Shown here piece after piece: positions 21,346 to 33,646 of a stretch of DNA of 64,000 bases. Below the pieces are notes generated by a model. That model saw only the letters and a program-made list of their open reading frames with translations, did no database searches and was not told the DNA's origin. The DNA is from Saccopteryx bilineata (lineage: Eukaryota > Chordata > Mammalia > Chiroptera > Emballonuridae): positions 183,809,520 to 183,873,519 of the forward strand of contig NC_089491.1 of NCBI RefSeq assembly GCF_036850765.1, written 5' to 3'. Position 1 is the stretch's first letter, and each line of letters begins with the position of its first letter. Position numbers and translations under genes: made by a program.

Positions 21346-22400
21346 CTGAAACGAATGGGAATACTCCTGCTTAAGAAGTTGTGAGCATATGATTCCCCCT
21401 AACAAACTCACTGCTGATTCCCTTCCCTTTCCCCACGCAGCCCAGCGCTGTGCAGCTGTGTACGGTGAGGTCCTCAACTGCGCAGCAAGCTCTGTGGCCA
21501 GGGTCGCCTCCTTTGGAGACATTCTGTACAGATATATGGGCCCAACATATGGGCTCAATAGTTTGACAAAGAAGAAATGAATCGAAAATGTAATGCCTGC
21601 AATGTAGTTGGAACATTAACTTACAATAGATGCTATACTGGTCAGAAGAGCAGCCAGGGGCTTCTTTCTTCCTCCCTTTGCACATTCCTGCCCATTCCTT
21701 CCCCAGACATAATTAAGGGCCTACTCTGGGCCAGGTGCTCCCAGTATAAAAATGACCAGCAGGTTTCCTTGCTTCTCGCTCTTAGTATGTGGGGAGGTAA
21801 GGCCAGTCTAGGACCCTGGTAGTTGCTCTGTATGTCCTGGTCTAGGGCTAAGGAGGCACACTTCATTCAATGCACTTACTGAATCACCTTCTGCTTTACC
21901 TATTTAAGGCCCAGGGGGCTCATCTCATGTAAGGATGGGGCTCAGATGCTGCACTTGGGTTTGAGGGGCCTCAATCTAGTCTAAATTACAACAGACACAT
22001 GTTTACACGCTAAGTCTGAATCTCCAAAGCGCATCTTGGCAAACTTTTAAGTCTTTCCTCATCTCTAACACTTGGAATGACTTGGATATTTCAACATCCA
22101 CCTAAACTTGTTGAAAACAACGGAGTAATCTTGGCAAAACCAATGAGGTTAAAAATCAAGCCTTATTTGGGTTAGGCCACAACTCTATAGTCACCCACCC
22201 TTGGCGGGAGGAAAGGTTGGGGGAGGAGAAATTTGGGATTTTATTGCTGTTCCCTCCTAATGTGGCAGAACCAGCAACTGCCACCACCTAATAAGCTGAG
22301 GACAACAGCAGGTCAACTTCACCAATCTTCCAGCTCCTTCAAATCCCCTCATTACTCTATCCTATCTTCTGAAAACATGTCTAAGTGAAAGCTGTAGGCA
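21346..22400. other. PPM1H intron between the exon acceptor and the purine tract
   Basis: Looks single-copy. The acceptor pyrimidine stretch is adjacent to 21345. No other exon is seen; the open frame running through the exon to 21558 is intron beyond 21345. Confidence 0.6.
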
Positions 22401-23110
22401 GGGGAGGGAGAGGAGAGAGGGGAGAGAAGGGAGGAGGGGAGGGGAAGGGAGGGAGGGGAGAGAAGAGAGGGGAGGGAGAGAGTGGAGGGAGTGGAGAGAG
22501 GGGAGAGAGGAGAGGGGAGGAGAAGGGAGGGAGTGGAGAGAGGGGAGAGAGGAGGGGAGGGAGTGGAGAGAGGGGAGAGAGGAGAGGGGAGGGGAAGGGG
22601 GGAGGGGAGAGAGGGGAGAGAAGGGAGGAGGGGAGGGGAGGGGAAGGGAGGGAAGGGAGAGAGGGGAGGGAGTGGAGAGAGGAGAGGAGAGGGAGTGGAG
22701 AGAGGGGAGAGAGGAGAGGGGAGGGGAAAGGAGGGAGGGGAGAGAGGGGAGAGAAGGGAGGAGGGGAGGGGAGGGGAAGGGAGGGAAGGGAGAGAGGGGA
22801 GAGAGGAGAGGGGAGGGAGTGGAGAGAGGGGAGAGAGGAGAGGGGAGGGGAAGGGAGGGGGGGAGGGGAGGGGAGGGGAAGGGAGGGAAGGGAAAGAGGG
22901 GAGAGAGGAGAGGGGAGGGAGTGGAGAGAGGGGAGAGAGGAGAGGAGAGGGAGTGGAGAGGGGAGAGAGGAGAGGGGAGGGGAAGGGAGGGAGGGGAAGG
23001 GAGGGAGGGGAGAGAAGAAAGGGGAGGGGAAGGGAGGGAGGGGAGGGGAAGGGAGGGAGGGGAGGGAGAGGAGGGAGGAGAGGGGAGGGGAGGGGAGGAG
23101 AGAGAGGAGG
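22401..23110. repeat. 710-bp purine (GGGA/GAGA) minisatellite-like tract
   Basis: The plus strand has no C in 710 bases; the few Ts occur in GAGTGGAG units. Sub-repeats of roughly 30-60 bp built from GAGTGGAGAGAGGGGAGAGA and GGGGAAGGGAGGGA recur unevenly. Long open frames of Gly/Glu/Arg (plus strand) or Ser/Pro/Leu (minus strand) arise only from the composition. In the PPM1H pre-mRNA this is an uninterrupted C/U-rich tract whose end lies 1,055 nt before the acceptor of the exon at 21345. Confidence 0.97.
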
Positions 23111-23477
23111 CAGTGTAAGCAGCTGCTCCTGGGCCCTATCACAGTCATTATTACCTCATCTCATATCTAGAGAGAATACAATTCTAAGAAGCCTACAAAC
23201 TGTTCAAACCCATGTCTTCGAAAGTCAAGCCTGTGTTTTAGAAAGGTTTTCCCAGGCCAGTGACACCCTGCACAGGACTGGTCCTGTGGACTAACAGCCT
23301 ACACCCAGCAGCAGGAAACAAAATGCTCCACACCTATCTATGGGGACCTCTGAACATCAGCCAAACTGAAAACAGCCTCCAGGTACCAGGCCTCTGTAGC
23401 CTGCAAACTAGATGTAACCATTAGCTAATGGGCCAGTGTGAGCACCACACTCAGGGGTGTACAGTATTGAACTGACT

Positions 23478-23795
23478 TTTTTATTTTTGTTTTTAATTTT
23501 TATTTTTTTATTAAATTTAATGCAGTGACATTGATAAATCAGGGTACATATGTTGAGAGAAAATATCTCTAGATTATTTTGACATTTGATTGTGCTGTAT
23601 ACCCCCCCCCAAAGTTAAATTGTCTTCTGTCATCTTCTATCTGGTTTTCTTTGTGCCCCTCCCCTCCCCTAACCCCTCTCTCCTTCTTCACCCCCTCCCC
23701 CCTCCCCCAACCTCCCGCCCCTGTTGCCATCACATTCTTGTTCATGTCTCTGAGTCTCATTTTTATGTCCCTTCTATGTATGGATTCACACTTTC
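23478..23795 (-). mobile_element. L1 3'-end fragment
   Basis: Reversed L1 3' UTR: a T-rich start, GCAGTGACATTGATAAATCA, a C-rich tract and sequence matching the end of ORF2 seen at 39480-39560. Strongly 5'-truncated. Confidence 0.75.
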
Positions 23796-23993
23796 TCAAA
23801 AAGCATGTTCACGTAAGGATAAGTTTACATTCTTCAGAAGGCACTGGATGAGGCCAAATTAAAGAAAATGGGGGGGGGGGGAATACCTTAAGTTTACACA
23901 CTGGAAAGTCTCAAATGCCAGAATTCTATCCTTAGGTCACTGAACTCACGTGGTCCAATTTTCACTCCACAGAAATAACTGTATCCCCTAAAC

Positions 23994-24324
23994 CAGGGGT
24001 CCCCAAACTTTTTACACAGGGGGCCAGTTCACTGTCCCTCAGACCATTGGAGGACCAGACTGTAAAAAAAACTATGAACAAATCCCTATGCACACTGCAC
24101 ATATCTTATTTTAAAGTAAAAAAACAAAACGGGAACAAATACAATATTTAAAATAAAGAACAAGTAAATTTAAATCAACAAACTGACCACTATTTCAATG
24201 GGAACTATGATCCTCTCACTGACCACCAATGAAAGAGGTGCCTCTTCTGGAAGTGCGGTGGGGGCCAGATAAATGGCCTCAGGGGGCCACATGCGGCCTG
24301 CGGGCCGTAGTTTGGGGACCCCTG
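23994..24324. mobile_element. Non-autonomous hAT element (331 bp)
   Basis: The inverted ends are CAGGGGTCCCCAAACTTT and AGTTTGGGGACCCCTG. A perfect 8-bp TSD, CCCTAAAC, lies at 23986-23993 and 24325-24332. No transposase. It lies in the 25.7-kb PPM1H intron. Confidence 0.93.
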
Positions 24325-24690
24325 CCCTAAACTTTGTTTTCTGTGGTTCCTAAGTGTCTTAAAGCAGTTCTTCCCAAACGTCTAGAAATCATCTGTGGCT
24401 GCTGCTACAATGCAGATTCTAGCTCAGTTCTGGGCTGGGACCTGAGCAGCTGCATTTCTAACCTGCTCCCTCATGCTCCAAACGCTGCAGGTCGATGGAC
24501 CACACTGAGTACCAAGGCAGCAGGGCATTCCTCTGGTGTGTAACAAGGAAATCAAGGGCTCAGTGGCCTCTGTGATGCCCACAGAGTCTATAGAGAAGAC
24601 AGCAAATGTCACTCCTGGGCTCCCAACTTCAAGTCCTAGCTCACTGTGAATGCAATAACTTTGCTTAAGGGAGACTGCGTACTTCCTGTT

Positions 24691-25004
24691 GGTTTTTTTT
24701 TTAAAGTGAGAGGAGGGGAGATAAGACTCTCACTTGTGCCACAACCAGGATCGCAACCAGGATCGACCTGGCAACTTCTGTCAAGGACCCATGCTCCAAT
24801 CAACCAAGCTACTCCTCAGTGCCTGAGGGCAATGCTTGGACCAACTGAAACACTGGCTTCAAGAGGATGAGAGAGAGAGAAGGGAGACAGGGAGGGGAAG
24901 AGAAATAGATGGTCGCTTCTCCTGTGTGCCCTGACCAGCGAACGAACCTGGGATGTCTGCACACTGGGCTGATGCTCTGTCCACTGAGCCAACCGGCCAG
25001 GGCC
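24691..25004 (-). mobile_element. Long VES-type SINE (class A)
   Basis: Reversed. A T run at the left, GACCAGCGAACGAACCTGGG and a head ending GAGCCAACCGGCCAGGGCC at the right. The body is shortened compared with the copy at 8751. Confidence 0.85.
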
Positions 25005-26352
25005 CTATTGGGGTATTTCTACAATGAGTTTCTGTGATAATTTGAGCTCCACGGAATAGAAAATGTTGAGGGAAGTGGGTAGATATGGATATTAGGCGGT
25101 TCAATATTATGCTTGTAGCCAAATAGCAGATACTGTCTGCTTGCCAGTTCTCTTTAAAAGAGAGGTTTCTAGGTCTGAATATAATATCCATTTGATTTCA
25201 GGACCTGCTCTGTGTGTAGGATGGCAAAACTTCCTCAAGTACTTGCTGCTGGCCCCCCCAGAGCAGAGACTGGAGCTGTTCAAGCTGGAGCTTCCCTGCC
25301 CACCACTCAATTGGAAATCTGGTGAACAGAATGGATGTGGGATGATAAACAGAAATATGTTAGAAAATACTCCTTTGCAATTCTGTCAATAAAGTGAATC
25401 ATCCCTTAATTCCACTAGTCACATGTCCACACACAGCTCTTCAATGCAGTTTCATTAGCCAACATGAAAATCCCTTTCAACATCATTCTCCAAGTAATTT
25501 TTATGTAAATAGTAAAAAGCTGGTCTCAACAGTATTCCCTGAGGCACTCCCTAATTAATATCCTTTTAGGTTTTTTACTGCTATCCTTTGTTTCCTGCCC
25601 TTTAGCCAATTTCCACAGGACTCTGCCAACTTTCCACTTACAACCCATGTCTTTATACATTAACCTGTATGCAGAACATTTTGTGAAAAAGCTTTCAGAA
25701 AAATTGGACTTCCATGCAAGGTATCTCCCTGCATGGGCTCATCCTCCCCAGAGGCAAGGGCTTCAGAGGGTGCCAGCGGGCTCCAGTCCCGCCTCCACTC
25801 TCTGAAGCTGTGGTTGGCCCTTCTCAGTCAGACCACACTCATCTCCCCAAAGTTCCCCGTTCAATTCTTTAAATAGCTTCTTAATGTTCCGGGAAACCTC
25901 ACATCAAACTAATAGGCTCTGAGGCTCCCTAGGATTCAGAAATCGGGAAGAGTCTCTGCAGGCCTCAGGAGGGGAAGCATATTATACAAATGCTTGTCTG
26001 AAGGGGAACTACAGAACACAGTAAGGGCTTCTCATGGCTCCTTCCTGTGTTACCCTCTGCAAAGAAAGGGAGCAAAAGGCCAGAGGTATCCTGGAGTTCC
26101 TTGCAGCTTCTCAGAACAATTTAATTTGAGATGAGCCCTGTATGGATCCATCTGCCCTCCTGGAGCCTGAATTACATGTTTATTGAGCATTTACTATGTG
26201 CCAATCACAGGAAATTCAGCTGTGAACAAAAGTGACAAAGTCTTTCATTAACTTTTAACCCAGTAAATGAGACAAATTCCAATGTCAGATGATAGATGCT
26301 CTGAAGAAAAATCAACAAGAATAAGGAGAGTAACATGAGAACCATTTGAGAG
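25005..26352. other. PPM1H intron, mostly single-copy
   Basis: No coding segment recognised. A weak old LINE/SINE trace lies at 26165-26330. Confidence 0.4.
26165..26330 (+). repeat. Old LINE/SINE fragment, probably L2-related
   Basis: TTTATTGAGCATTTACTATG, GTGCCAATCACAGG and GTGAACAAAAGTGACAAAG are a widespread ancient mammalian repeat pattern. The family call is tentative. A similar pattern occurs near 49480-49580. Confidence 0.4.
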
Positions 26353-26686
26353 TTTTTTTGGTTTTTTTACAGAAACAGAGAGAAAGTCAGGGAGAAGGAC
26401 AGACAGGAAGGGAGAGAGAAGCATCAATTCTTCATTGTGGCACCTTAGTTGTTCATTGATTGCTTTCTCATATGTGCCTTGACCAGGGTGGGAGGGGTGA
26501 ATGGGGGGGGGGGCTACAGCAGAGCCCGTGACATCTTGCTCAAGCCAGTGATCATTGGACTCAAGCCAGTGATCATGGGGTCATGTTTATGATCCCACGC
26601 TCAAGCCAGCGACCTCAGGGTTCAAACCGGAGTCCTCCGGGTCCCAGTCCAACACTCTATCCACTGCGCCACTGCCTGGTCAGGTT
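26353..26686 (-). mobile_element. VES-type SINE (class B)
   Basis: Reversed: tail with GA repeats, CATATGTGCCTTGACCAGGG, a G run in the body, and a head ending CACTGCGCCACTGCCTGGTC. Confidence 0.9.
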
Positions 26687-26969
26687 GAGGTGGTTTTGGT
26701 GGCCTTTCTAGGAAGGCACTATTTGAACAGAGATCCATATAAGTGAGCCGATTTCCCACAGATCCTCCTCGTGCCTCACTTTTCTTCCTTCAGGGACCCA
26801 CCGCTTCTCTGGACTGAGTGTGTTTGGCACCCTCTGCTGCCAAAGCAATCCTGAGGAGCACCAAGGAGCAGGTCCTTCTGCGCCCTGGCGCTCCGCAGTC
26901 CAACCCTTTCACCCGCACTAACAGTGCAGTATTTATACCAGTCTGGGTTCACGCATCAGTCTTGCCCAC

Positions 26970-27150
26970 AGGGTCAGTTATTCTCAAATTTTAATGTGTT
27001 TAAGAATCACCTGGTGCTAATTAAACAAATTAAGATTCACCAGTCCACCTTTAAAAATTCTGATCGTGTAGCTCTGAGGTGAGGCATTAGCCTATTTAAA
27101 TACAGACCAGGTAATTCTGATGCCGATGCCGGTGTGGTGGTGGTGGTGGG
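26970..27150. mobile_element. MER5-like hAT remnant
   Basis: GTCAGTTATTCTCAAATTTT, AAGAATCACCTGG and ATTAGCCTATTTAAATACAG resemble MER5-type elements. The ends are eroded and no TSD was confirmed. Confidence 0.45.
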
Positions 27151-30039
27151 GGGCACACCTTGAAAGCTCTGTCCTAGGCAGTAAGTTCTTACAGGTGAGT
27201 TCTGAGTTGTCCTCTTTGCTTCTGTCCCCACAGCGCAGCAGACAGCACTGGTAACCATTCAATCAATACCCAGTGGAAGTATTTTCCTCATCAGCCGTTC
27301 AGCCTTGTCCTGCTTACAATGAATACCCCACTTGGCTAATATGCCCCTGAATGAACCATGTGCTGACTGCTCTTGCTGGGCCCTCAGCTCCAGAGCACTT
27401 AGAGATGTCCTTAATGTCATCACTGGCCACCTCTTTTACACAGGAGCTTGTGACAAACAAGTCTTTTAATACACCACCTCCACTTAGCAGCCAGCCCAGG
27501 CTGCTGTTTCAGCATTTGTGTAATATGTTTGTGTCTTTGCTCTATTACTGACAGAGTTTTGGTGGCATGTTAAAAGATCTCACACTACTACGGTAAGCTG
27601 ATGCTGGCTTCTTAAAACCACTTTAGAAGAGAATCTATCAATCCTTTCATTTGCCAAATTTCGGTTGCTTCTCTAGGATGTGTTACAACTCTTACATCTT
27701 TAGCAGCTCAGCATTCTCTAAGCCATTGCTCCCTTTTAAGGCCTCAATGCTGGACGATGCAGCTTAGGCCGACCTTTCTGGGGAAACAAGAGCCCGGCTC
27801 TGTCGTTAGAAGCTCTCACTTCAGGTCCCCAAATCTAACTGGCATTGGGACTTGGGACAAGCCATTTATTTTCTTAGCTGTCAAATTTACTCATCTCTGA
27901 AATAATTATGTTAAAAAACTGAAAGAAAAAATTCAAGAAAAATAAATATTATAACAACTGTGTCGCCTTTCTCACAAAGATGTTTTAAAGATCAAATGAG
28001 ATAACATGGAAAGGTAATTAATTACAAATTCCATTGCACTATATGTTACCTTTTAAGGCACAGATCTCGAGGTGGTCCACCCGAAGGTCATCTAGTGGGT
28101 GGAAGGAGATGAGGAAGCATGGGCTCAAGGGGCCTGGGGGTCAGTGCCAAATAACAGTGACTGTGACTCTCAGTAGTGTTCTTGGCAGAAAAGTCAGGTC
28201 ATTCCCAAGGTAAAGGAGGCCAACAGGCAAAAGAAAATGAGTACCAAGTCTGTGCCCTCCCCCCCCCCCCCATGTGGCCAACCCAAAAGCTCACCTACAG
28301 AACTCTGAATATGGCTCCTCTACCCAAAGAAAACTCCAGCATATCTCTTTGTGGTCCTACACACCAAGTAGAATATTTCACTAATGGCATTCTGGTACCA
28401 AGACTGCATCCAAATTCGCTACTGTGATTGTGTCTTCACTATATGACTGTCATGAAGCTCACACTAAATTTGGTGGCCAAAGACTTAGGTCTGAGACCCA
28501 CAGCTGCCTCTCAGTAGTTAGGCAAAACCACTTTGTTCATTCACGGTTCAGTCTACTGACCCCTGCCAGGAAAACTGAGTGTCAGTGAGGAGTTGGACAT
28601 CACATGCCTCACATGTCAAAACTATAGGGGCCAAAGGCTGAGGACGTGAGAGAGGGCTGATGTACTTGGCAGCTTTCCATGGTTTGGTCTGGCTGAAGTG
28701 CTGGATTTCTGCTGGGAAGTGGTGAGGGACAGGGTATGGCCTCTCGAATCATCAGTGTCTCCTTGTGTGAAATGAAAGGCTAGGATGAGATGGCCACTGA
28801 GGATGCTTATGGCTCGAACAGTCTCCTACTCTTTCATTATAGGATGAGTTAGACCTTGATGTGACTGACCACATGACCTCAAAGCATCTGACTGTAAATG
28901 AATTTTAAAGTATTACAAATATGCTGGCTACTCATGCTACCCAAAAGGAGCTGGCAGTTTTGGCTATGGCTATAATTTTATATTTTAAATATACCACAGA
29001 TATTCTTGAGGGTTTCTTTTTTCTTCTGGAGTTTACAGACAAAATAAACACTTGAGTTTGAAGGGTAGGCATAGTCTAACAGCTCAGGAAGTTTCTAAAC
29101 CAGCTAAAATATTATTAGGTAGTGTAAAGAGTTGCTTGAAGTTGTGCCCAGTGCCTGGCTGGCCGCTGTATCACAGGCTTCCATTTCTTCCACGTGAGTC
29201 TGGAGCCTCATGACTCAGTGAAGTAAATAAGCCACAGGGAGGGATTTCCACCTTCCACAATGGGGCACTCCCATGATCGGCCCCCTTCTCTGGGCTTCCA
29301 ATGGCTTGTTCACCACTAAATTAAAGCTTCATTGAATTATCAGTGGACACACGGGCTTGCATCTACCTCATTAATCACTGTAGGAGAAAGTCTGTATTCA
29401 CTAAAAATGCATTTATGGAGTTCAGGGGCAGAAGAAATCCCAGCCTGTGGGTGAAAGTGCTCGGGTGCCACATGGACGGTGGAGCTGGGTCAAATTCATC
29501 CAAGAGGCAGGTAAAGCATACACAGAGGGACCATCCGGAATGGCTTTGGTTTGCACTGCCTTCCCAGCATAATTAGTAAGTGTCCTGTCTGACTCTCAAA
29601 AATGCTCTGGTGGAGAGGATACATTATATGGTCACTTGACATATAAATTATTCTACTAGTTTCTCCTTCTGGCTATCACGACAGAAAGTAACCAGTGTAT
29701 CAATACCTCACAGGACTCCCCACAATGGCAGGTTTTCAGAAAGCAAGTCACCCTGTATCTTGGTGTACTGTGGGACACCTGCCATGTGCAAAGCCACCCA
29801 CTGACGGCAGCTATTCCGGCAGTAGGCAGCCCAGGTCTCAGCAGCCCTGAGTTCCGCTAGAGAGGGGGGAAGTCTAATCCGTCAGCCTCGTCAGCCTGGC
29901 AGTAAGCCACACACACTGGAAGAATGAACTGTGCTGTGCGTCCAGGACTACAGCATGGATCCGTCACCAACACAGTTAGGGTTGTAAAACTGAAGCTTCT
30001 GCGTCCCAGTGAAGAATGGCTTATGACAGTATTATTGAA
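27151..30039. other. PPM1H intron, mostly single-copy
   Basis: Contains one MIR (27800-28020) and a C run at 28258-28271. No exon-like segment with PP2C similarity. Confidence 0.4.
27800..28020 (+). repeat. MIR SINE
   Basis: ACTTGGGACAAGCCATTTA, TCATCTCTGAAATAATTATG and AAGATCAAATGAGATAACAT follow the MIR order. Confidence 0.6.
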
Positions 30040-30170
30040 AGAGTGGTCTTTGGAGCATATGCTTCAAAAGCACCTAAAAATGAAAAATTCTGGGACCCAC
30101 CCTAGACCTAGTGATTTAGAGATTCCAGCTAATAGATTCCAGGGGTTTACATTTTAAACAAACTTCTCAA
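30040..30170. mobile_element. MER5/MER20-like remnant
   Basis: AAAAGCACCTAAAAATG, TTCTGGGACCCACCC and AGGGGTTTACATTTTAAAC suggest an old hAT-type MER element. Similar weak traces occur at about 8134-8290 and 24365-24500. Confidence 0.35.
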
Positions 30171-30729
30171 ACTATTCTAAGATATAATAATGCAGAAAAG
30201 ATACTGTATGTTTAACTGTAAAATTCAAATGAAAGTATTTTTCATGAGGGGATCAGGGGGAAATAATTTCCAATGAGAAGAAATGTTTGACATAATATAT
30301 AGTTTGGCTCCTGTTGTGTGACCATGAATTTTATGAGCTGCCAAGCTGGATTTTTTATTTTTTGGTGTATGTTCAAGTAAATGTCAAACTGGGGTTTTAT
30401 TCAAATGGCTGGGTAGCAAGTCTCAAACCACTGTGCAATGGGAACAGCCCACGTAAATGACACATGGATGCATGTAAGCGATTTTTACAGAGATGTAAGA
30501 GTTAGAGAAACAGACAGGCTAAGTCATGGACTCTCCTTTGTAAGGTCAGATGGCACCAGAATGGAATAAAGCAGTTTCTGCACACTTTTAATATGTGATT
30601 TTCCCTTCAGTCATTTTCAAAGTGCTGGTGGTAGTGGCAGGAAAGAATTACACAGCCCCGAGGGTGACAGATACGTGAAATCATGTTGACGTGCGGGACT
30701 GCAGAGATTAATAAAAATGCCAATAGGGC

Positions 30730-31108
30730 TGAACTCACAGAGAAAAGTAGAGTGGCAGTTACCAGGGGATGAGGGTAGGTGAGTAGGGGAAATGGAGAGA
30801 TAACTAGTTAAAGGGTACAAACTTCCAGTTAAAGAATGAGTAAGTTCTGGGGAGCTGGAGAACAGCCTGGTAATTCGAGTTAATAATACTGTATTATATA
30901 CTTGAAAACTGCTAGGAGAAATCCGAAATGTCCCCACCACAGGAAACAAAGGGTAATTATGTATGGTGATGGAGGGATTAGCTAATGCTATGGTGGTAAT
31001 AACTCTGTAATATATAATTTTATCATATCAATGTGTTGTACACCTTAAACTTATACATTGTTATAGGCCAATTATATCTCAATAAAGCTGGAAAAGAAAA
31101 GGAAAGAA
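30730..31108 (+). mobile_element. L1M-type 3' UTR
   Basis: It carries the ancient L1M 3' UTR signature: GTTACCAGGGGATGAGG, AAAGGGTACAAACTTCCAGT, AATAATACTGTATTATATAC, TTGTACACCTTAAACTTATA and TCAATAAAGCTGG, ending in an A-rich tail. No open frame. Confidence 0.75.
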
Positions 31109-31307
31109 AACTGCTAACTCCAACTGCTCTAGACTGTCAACATATCCTTAGACAGAACTCAGCCTTTTCCCTGTGTACAGTGGGATCCGTGGCTTGTGAG
31201 GCCTGAAGTTTATACAGTTTGGGGAGCTCTTTAAGAAAAAGAACACAGGAATAACTATGAATACAAACTTAGATACTAATGTGAATGTTTATTAAGAATA
31301 AGAAAAG

Positions 31308-31553
31308 AGCCTGACCAGGAGGTTGCACAGTGGATAGAGCATCGGACTGGGACACAGAGGACCCAGGCTCGAAATCCCATGGTCGCTGGCTTGAAGCCCA
31401 AGGTCACTGGCTCAGCAGAAGCACACCCTCCCCATCAAGTCACATATAAGAAAGCAATCAGCAAACAACTAAAGTGCCACAAGTTGATGCTTCTCATCAT
31501 TCCTTTCCTATCTGTCTGTCCCTGATTCTTTCTCACTAAAAAAAAATTAAAAA
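31308..31553 (+). mobile_element. VES-type SINE (class B)
   Basis: Head CCTGACCAGGAGGTTGCACA, body with GAAAGCAATCAGCAAACAAC, and an A-rich tail. TSD AAGAATAAGAAAAG (31294-31307) and AAGAATGAGAAAAG (31554-31567). The body is internally shortened. Confidence 0.92.
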
Positions 31554-31929
31554 AAGAATGAGAAAAGAAATCACATCAAATTACTAGAATCTTGGGAACT
31601 GAGGTCCCCTCTATTGAGAAATGTTTATGGAAGAAATAATTTCTGATTGCAACCTTGCTTCTCCTCTCCATCTAGAACATTCTACCTTTCCTGGAGATAC
31701 CCAGAACTCAGTAAGAGCTATTTTGAGTGAAGGGTCCTGATACCCACATTTAATTAGTTTCGTCATAAATCTGCCTCTACATTGCGAGCTAGATTTCCTT
31801 TCTTAATTAACTAAACTGCTAACTCATCAACTTCTATTTGCACTGGAAAGACAGATGATCATTCCTTTAATCTTTAAGACCTCCCAACAGAGCGGGCACT
31901 TCTACCTGAAGGTGGTGGTAGAGTTCCCA

Positions 31930-32455
31930 AGATGGCTGCCGTCAGTTCCTTCCCTCCTTATGCAAGCACAGTGCTCCTCCCTTCAAGAGGTGGGTGCCAA
32001 TTCCCCTCTCCTAAGTATGGGCCAGCCTGAGTGATTTCCTTGACCTCGAAGGTGACATTCTGGGACTTCTGAGATAAGTCTCACAAAGCCTTGTATACAG
32101 CTCCTGCCTGGAACTTTTAAGTCCCTGGTTCTTGGGATATTCTCTCAGAATCCTGCTGCCATGCCAGGAGAAGCCGAAAGCAAGGGGAAGCCTCACATAG
32201 CTTTCTCAGCCGAACTCTCAGCCAATAGCGGACAATAGCTGCCAGCCTTGAGTAAGCCACGTGGGACTTCCAGCCTATGTATTCTTCAGATGACTCCAGC
32301 CCAACTAACACCCAACAGTGACCACATGAGAGGCTCCGAGGGAGAACCACCCAGCTGAGCGCAGTCAGCCCACAGAGCTATGAAAGATAGCAATAAATTG
32401 TTTTGTGAAGCCTCTAAGTTTTGGGGTGGTTTGTCTTGCTGTCAGCAAAGGCACA
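31930..32455 (+). mobile_element. MLT1-type MaLR LTR
   Basis: It resembles mammalian MLT1 LTRs: GTGATTTCCTTGACCTCGAA, ACATTCTGGGACTTCTGAG, CCTGCTGCCATGCC and, near the end, CAATAAATTG with CTCTAAGTTTTGGGGTGGTT. Edges are approximate. Decayed and non-coding; the overlapping short open frames are chance. Confidence 0.65.
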
Positions 32456-32782
32456 GAGGCATTGTATTGTGCTATACACTTCCCAGCTCTCCCTCCCTGT
32501 AGGATTGGTGATACAGGACATTAGAAAGCGAGCCCTTTGGAGATCTCTCCTTGGCCCCTCCTTGTCTGTAAGGAGCACTTGCTCCCTCTGCTGCAGTTCT
32601 CCAGCAGGTGGGAAACGAGGAAGACCTCCCTCTGTGTGGGGGGTAGGGGGTGGGGAGGGGAAGATGACTGCCCACAGCTGCTGTCCAGTGGGTATGTTTA
32701 ATTTGGGGGCTGGCAGAGAAGAATAAGAGGTCATTTTGGTCTGATACCCAAACCATGGTTTCCTCACCTGACTCTTAAATCT

Positions 32783-32975
32783 TTTAAAAATTTTTTAATT
32801 TTAATTTTTAAAAGATTTTATTCACTGATTTTACAGAGAGGGGGGCGAGAAGTACAGTTTCTGCTTGCTTGTTGCTTGCTGTATGTGCCTTGACCAGGCA
32901 AGTCCAGGGTTTCGAACCAGCAACCTCAGCATACCAGGTCGACACTTTATCCACTGCGCCACCACAGGTCAGGCC
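32783..32975 (-). mobile_element. Short VES-type SINE (class C)
   Basis: Reversed: a T/A-rich tail, GTGCCTTGACCAGGCAAGTC, and a head ending GCGCCACCACAGGTCAGGCC. Confidence 0.88.
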
Positions 32976-33100
32976 TAAACCTATTTTTAAAATTGATTTA
33001 GAAAACTCAGAAGGAAGAAGACATAAAATTATTTTCTTCTTCAGACCTCAAAAACAACAACAGTTTCCTTTTCTCAGAATACAAAGTTTACTATAATTAC

Positions 33101-33428
33101 TTTTTTTTTTCCTTCATGGGGACAGAGAGAGAGAGTCAGAGAGAGGGATAGACAGATAGGAACAGAGAGAGATGAGAAGCATCAATCATCAGTTTTTTGT
33201 TGTGACACAGTTGTTCATTGATTGCTTTCTCATATGTGCCTTGACCGTAGGCCTTCAGCAGACCGAGTAACCCCTTGCTCAAGTCAGCAACCTTGGGTCC
33301 AAGCTGGTGAACTTTTTTTTGCTCAAGCCAGATGAGCCCACGCTCAAGCTGGCAACCTCGGGGTCTCGAACCTGGGTCCTTCCACATCCAGTCCGACGCT
33401 CTATCCACTGCACCACCGCCTGGTCAAG
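33101..33428 (-). mobile_element. VES-type SINE (class B)
   Basis: Reversed, full length. TSD CTATAATTACT versus CTATAATTGCT (33091 and 33429). Head ending CACTGCACCACCGCCTGGTC. Confidence 0.93.
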
Positions 33429-33439
33429 CTATAATTGCT

Positions 33440-33618
33440 CTTTGGGGCTACAGCAGACCAAGTGACCCCATTGCTCAAGCCAGAGACCTTGGGCTCCAGC
33501 TGTGAACTTAGCTCAAACCAGATGAGCCCTCGCTCAAGCCAGCGACCTCACGGTTTCAAACCTGGGTCCTCCGCGTCCCAGTCCGACGCTCCATCCCCTG
33601 CGCCACTGCCTAGTCAGA
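33440..33618 (-). mobile_element. VES-type SINE (class B), tail missing
   Basis: Directly after the previous SINE: only the tRNA-like head and first body half (GGGGCTACAGCAGACC to GCGCCACTGCCTAGTCAG). The A-tail half is absent, so it was truncated. Confidence 0.88.
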
Positions 33619-33646
33619 ATAAATTTTCTTTTGAAATGTCTCTCAG

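Noticed and set aside
21157..21558. 133-aa open frame as a complete small phosphatase
   Set aside because: Only 21345-21194 is exon; residues outside come from intron reading through the splice sites.
22381..23294. Long Gly/Glu/Arg and Ser/Pro/Leu open frames (148-270 aa)
   Set aside because: They arise from the C-free purine tract, which can hardly contain stop codons; composition only, no protein-like signal.
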